DNA from: Dipteris shenzhenensis | Taxonomy: Eukaryota > Polypodiophyta > Polypodiopsida > Gleicheniales | DNA length: 64,000 bases | Strand: one strand, 5' to 3' | NCBI GenBank assembly: GCA_047967505.1 | Contig: CM106538.1 | Shown here: one piece after another, positions 63,687 through 64,000 of the stretch | Numbering within the stretch: position 1 is the first letter of the stretch | How the letters are laid out: each line of letters starts with the position of its first letter | Notes under the pieces: generated by a model | The model's database searches: none | What the model saw: the letters and a program-made list of their open reading frames with translations, nothing else | Told to the model about the DNA's origin: nothing | Made by a program: the position numbers and the translations under genes

Positions 63687-63943
63687 GAAAATATGAATCG
63701 GTGTGCTTTTAGCCTATGTACTTGTCCCTAATCAGTAGGATACTTTTGACTAGGTAGACTTATAATTACTTAAAGTAAAGCCTTTACAAAGGATCGTACC
63801 TTCTGATACACCATGCAGCATGAATGTAAGAAAATATGAATCGGTGTGCTTTTAGCCTATGTGCTTGTCCCTAATCAGTAGGATACTTTGACTAGGTAGA
63901 CTTATACTTACTTAAAGTAAAGCCTTTGCAAACGATCGTACCT
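63687..63943. repeat. two-copy tandem repeat, period 143 bp
   Basis: GAAAATATGAATCGGTGTGC ... GATCGTACC at 63687-63801 recurs at 63830-63943 with only a few substitutions and a 1-bp indel. Confidence 0.9.
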
Positions 63944-64000
63944 ATAAACAAAACACTTTGCAAAGCATATAACATATAGTCTATATATATCTAAACTAAA

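Noticed and set aside
1-64000. tRNA or rRNA genes, organellar DNA insertions
   Set aside because: No cloverleaf-consistent A/B boxes, rRNA-like or plastid/mitochondrial gene sequence was recognised; a tRNAscan and organelle BLAST would be needed to exclude short ones.

Overview
This is nuclear DNA from a land plant. It is AT-rich, dominated by plant-type LTR retrotransposons primed by initiator tRNA-Met, and carries plant DNA transposons (CACTA, hAT, Tourist-like). The one recognisable host gene (53354-54352, minus) is a microbial-type terpene synthase-like gene (MTPSL). That class is known from ferns, lycophytes and bryophytes and not from seed plants, so a non-seed plant with a large, repeat-rich genome is most likely. 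No rRNA, tRNA, CRISPR array or intact host gene was seen.

Layout. At 0.9-6.1 kb there are fragments of two Ty1/copia families. At 6.1-10.4 kb there is AT-rich sequence without recognisable genes. A complete copia element with 5-bp target-site duplication (TSD) GTTAT lies at 10470-16007 (family 3). At 16.6-20.8 kb is a rearranged copy of copia family 1, with an internal inversion and a nested MITE. A Ty3/gypsy integrase scrap follows at 22.0-22.6 kb. The reference copy of family 1 is at 22938-30213 (TSD TAACA). A dead hAT transposase at 31.6-37.7 kb is split by a compact copia element at 33249-37093 (family 4, TSD AATCC, 171-bp LTRs). A minus-strand family 1 copy lies at 40491-47437 (TSD GATTT). 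A CACTA-type transposon with unusual CACAA ends is at 47619-49629 (TSD TTC), and a second, canonical CACTA terminus is at 50998. The MTPSL gene, a Tourist-like MITE and diverged tandem repeats fill 53.3-56.5 kb. The right end holds an unrecognised, recently broken minus-strand gene (60083 to 56642). Upstream of it are a strand-asymmetric GC-rich block and twelve copies of a palindrome centred on GCGTACGC, the last five inside a tandem array with units of about 125 bp.

The genes do not form a pathway. The window records successive insertions: the order is readable from nesting, intact TSDs and LTR divergence (4 to 7 differences per LTR pair in families 1 and 4). Almost every premature stop is explained by C-to-T or G-to-A change, as expected of methylated plant transposons. 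All positions come from reading the sequence by eye; no database search was run.
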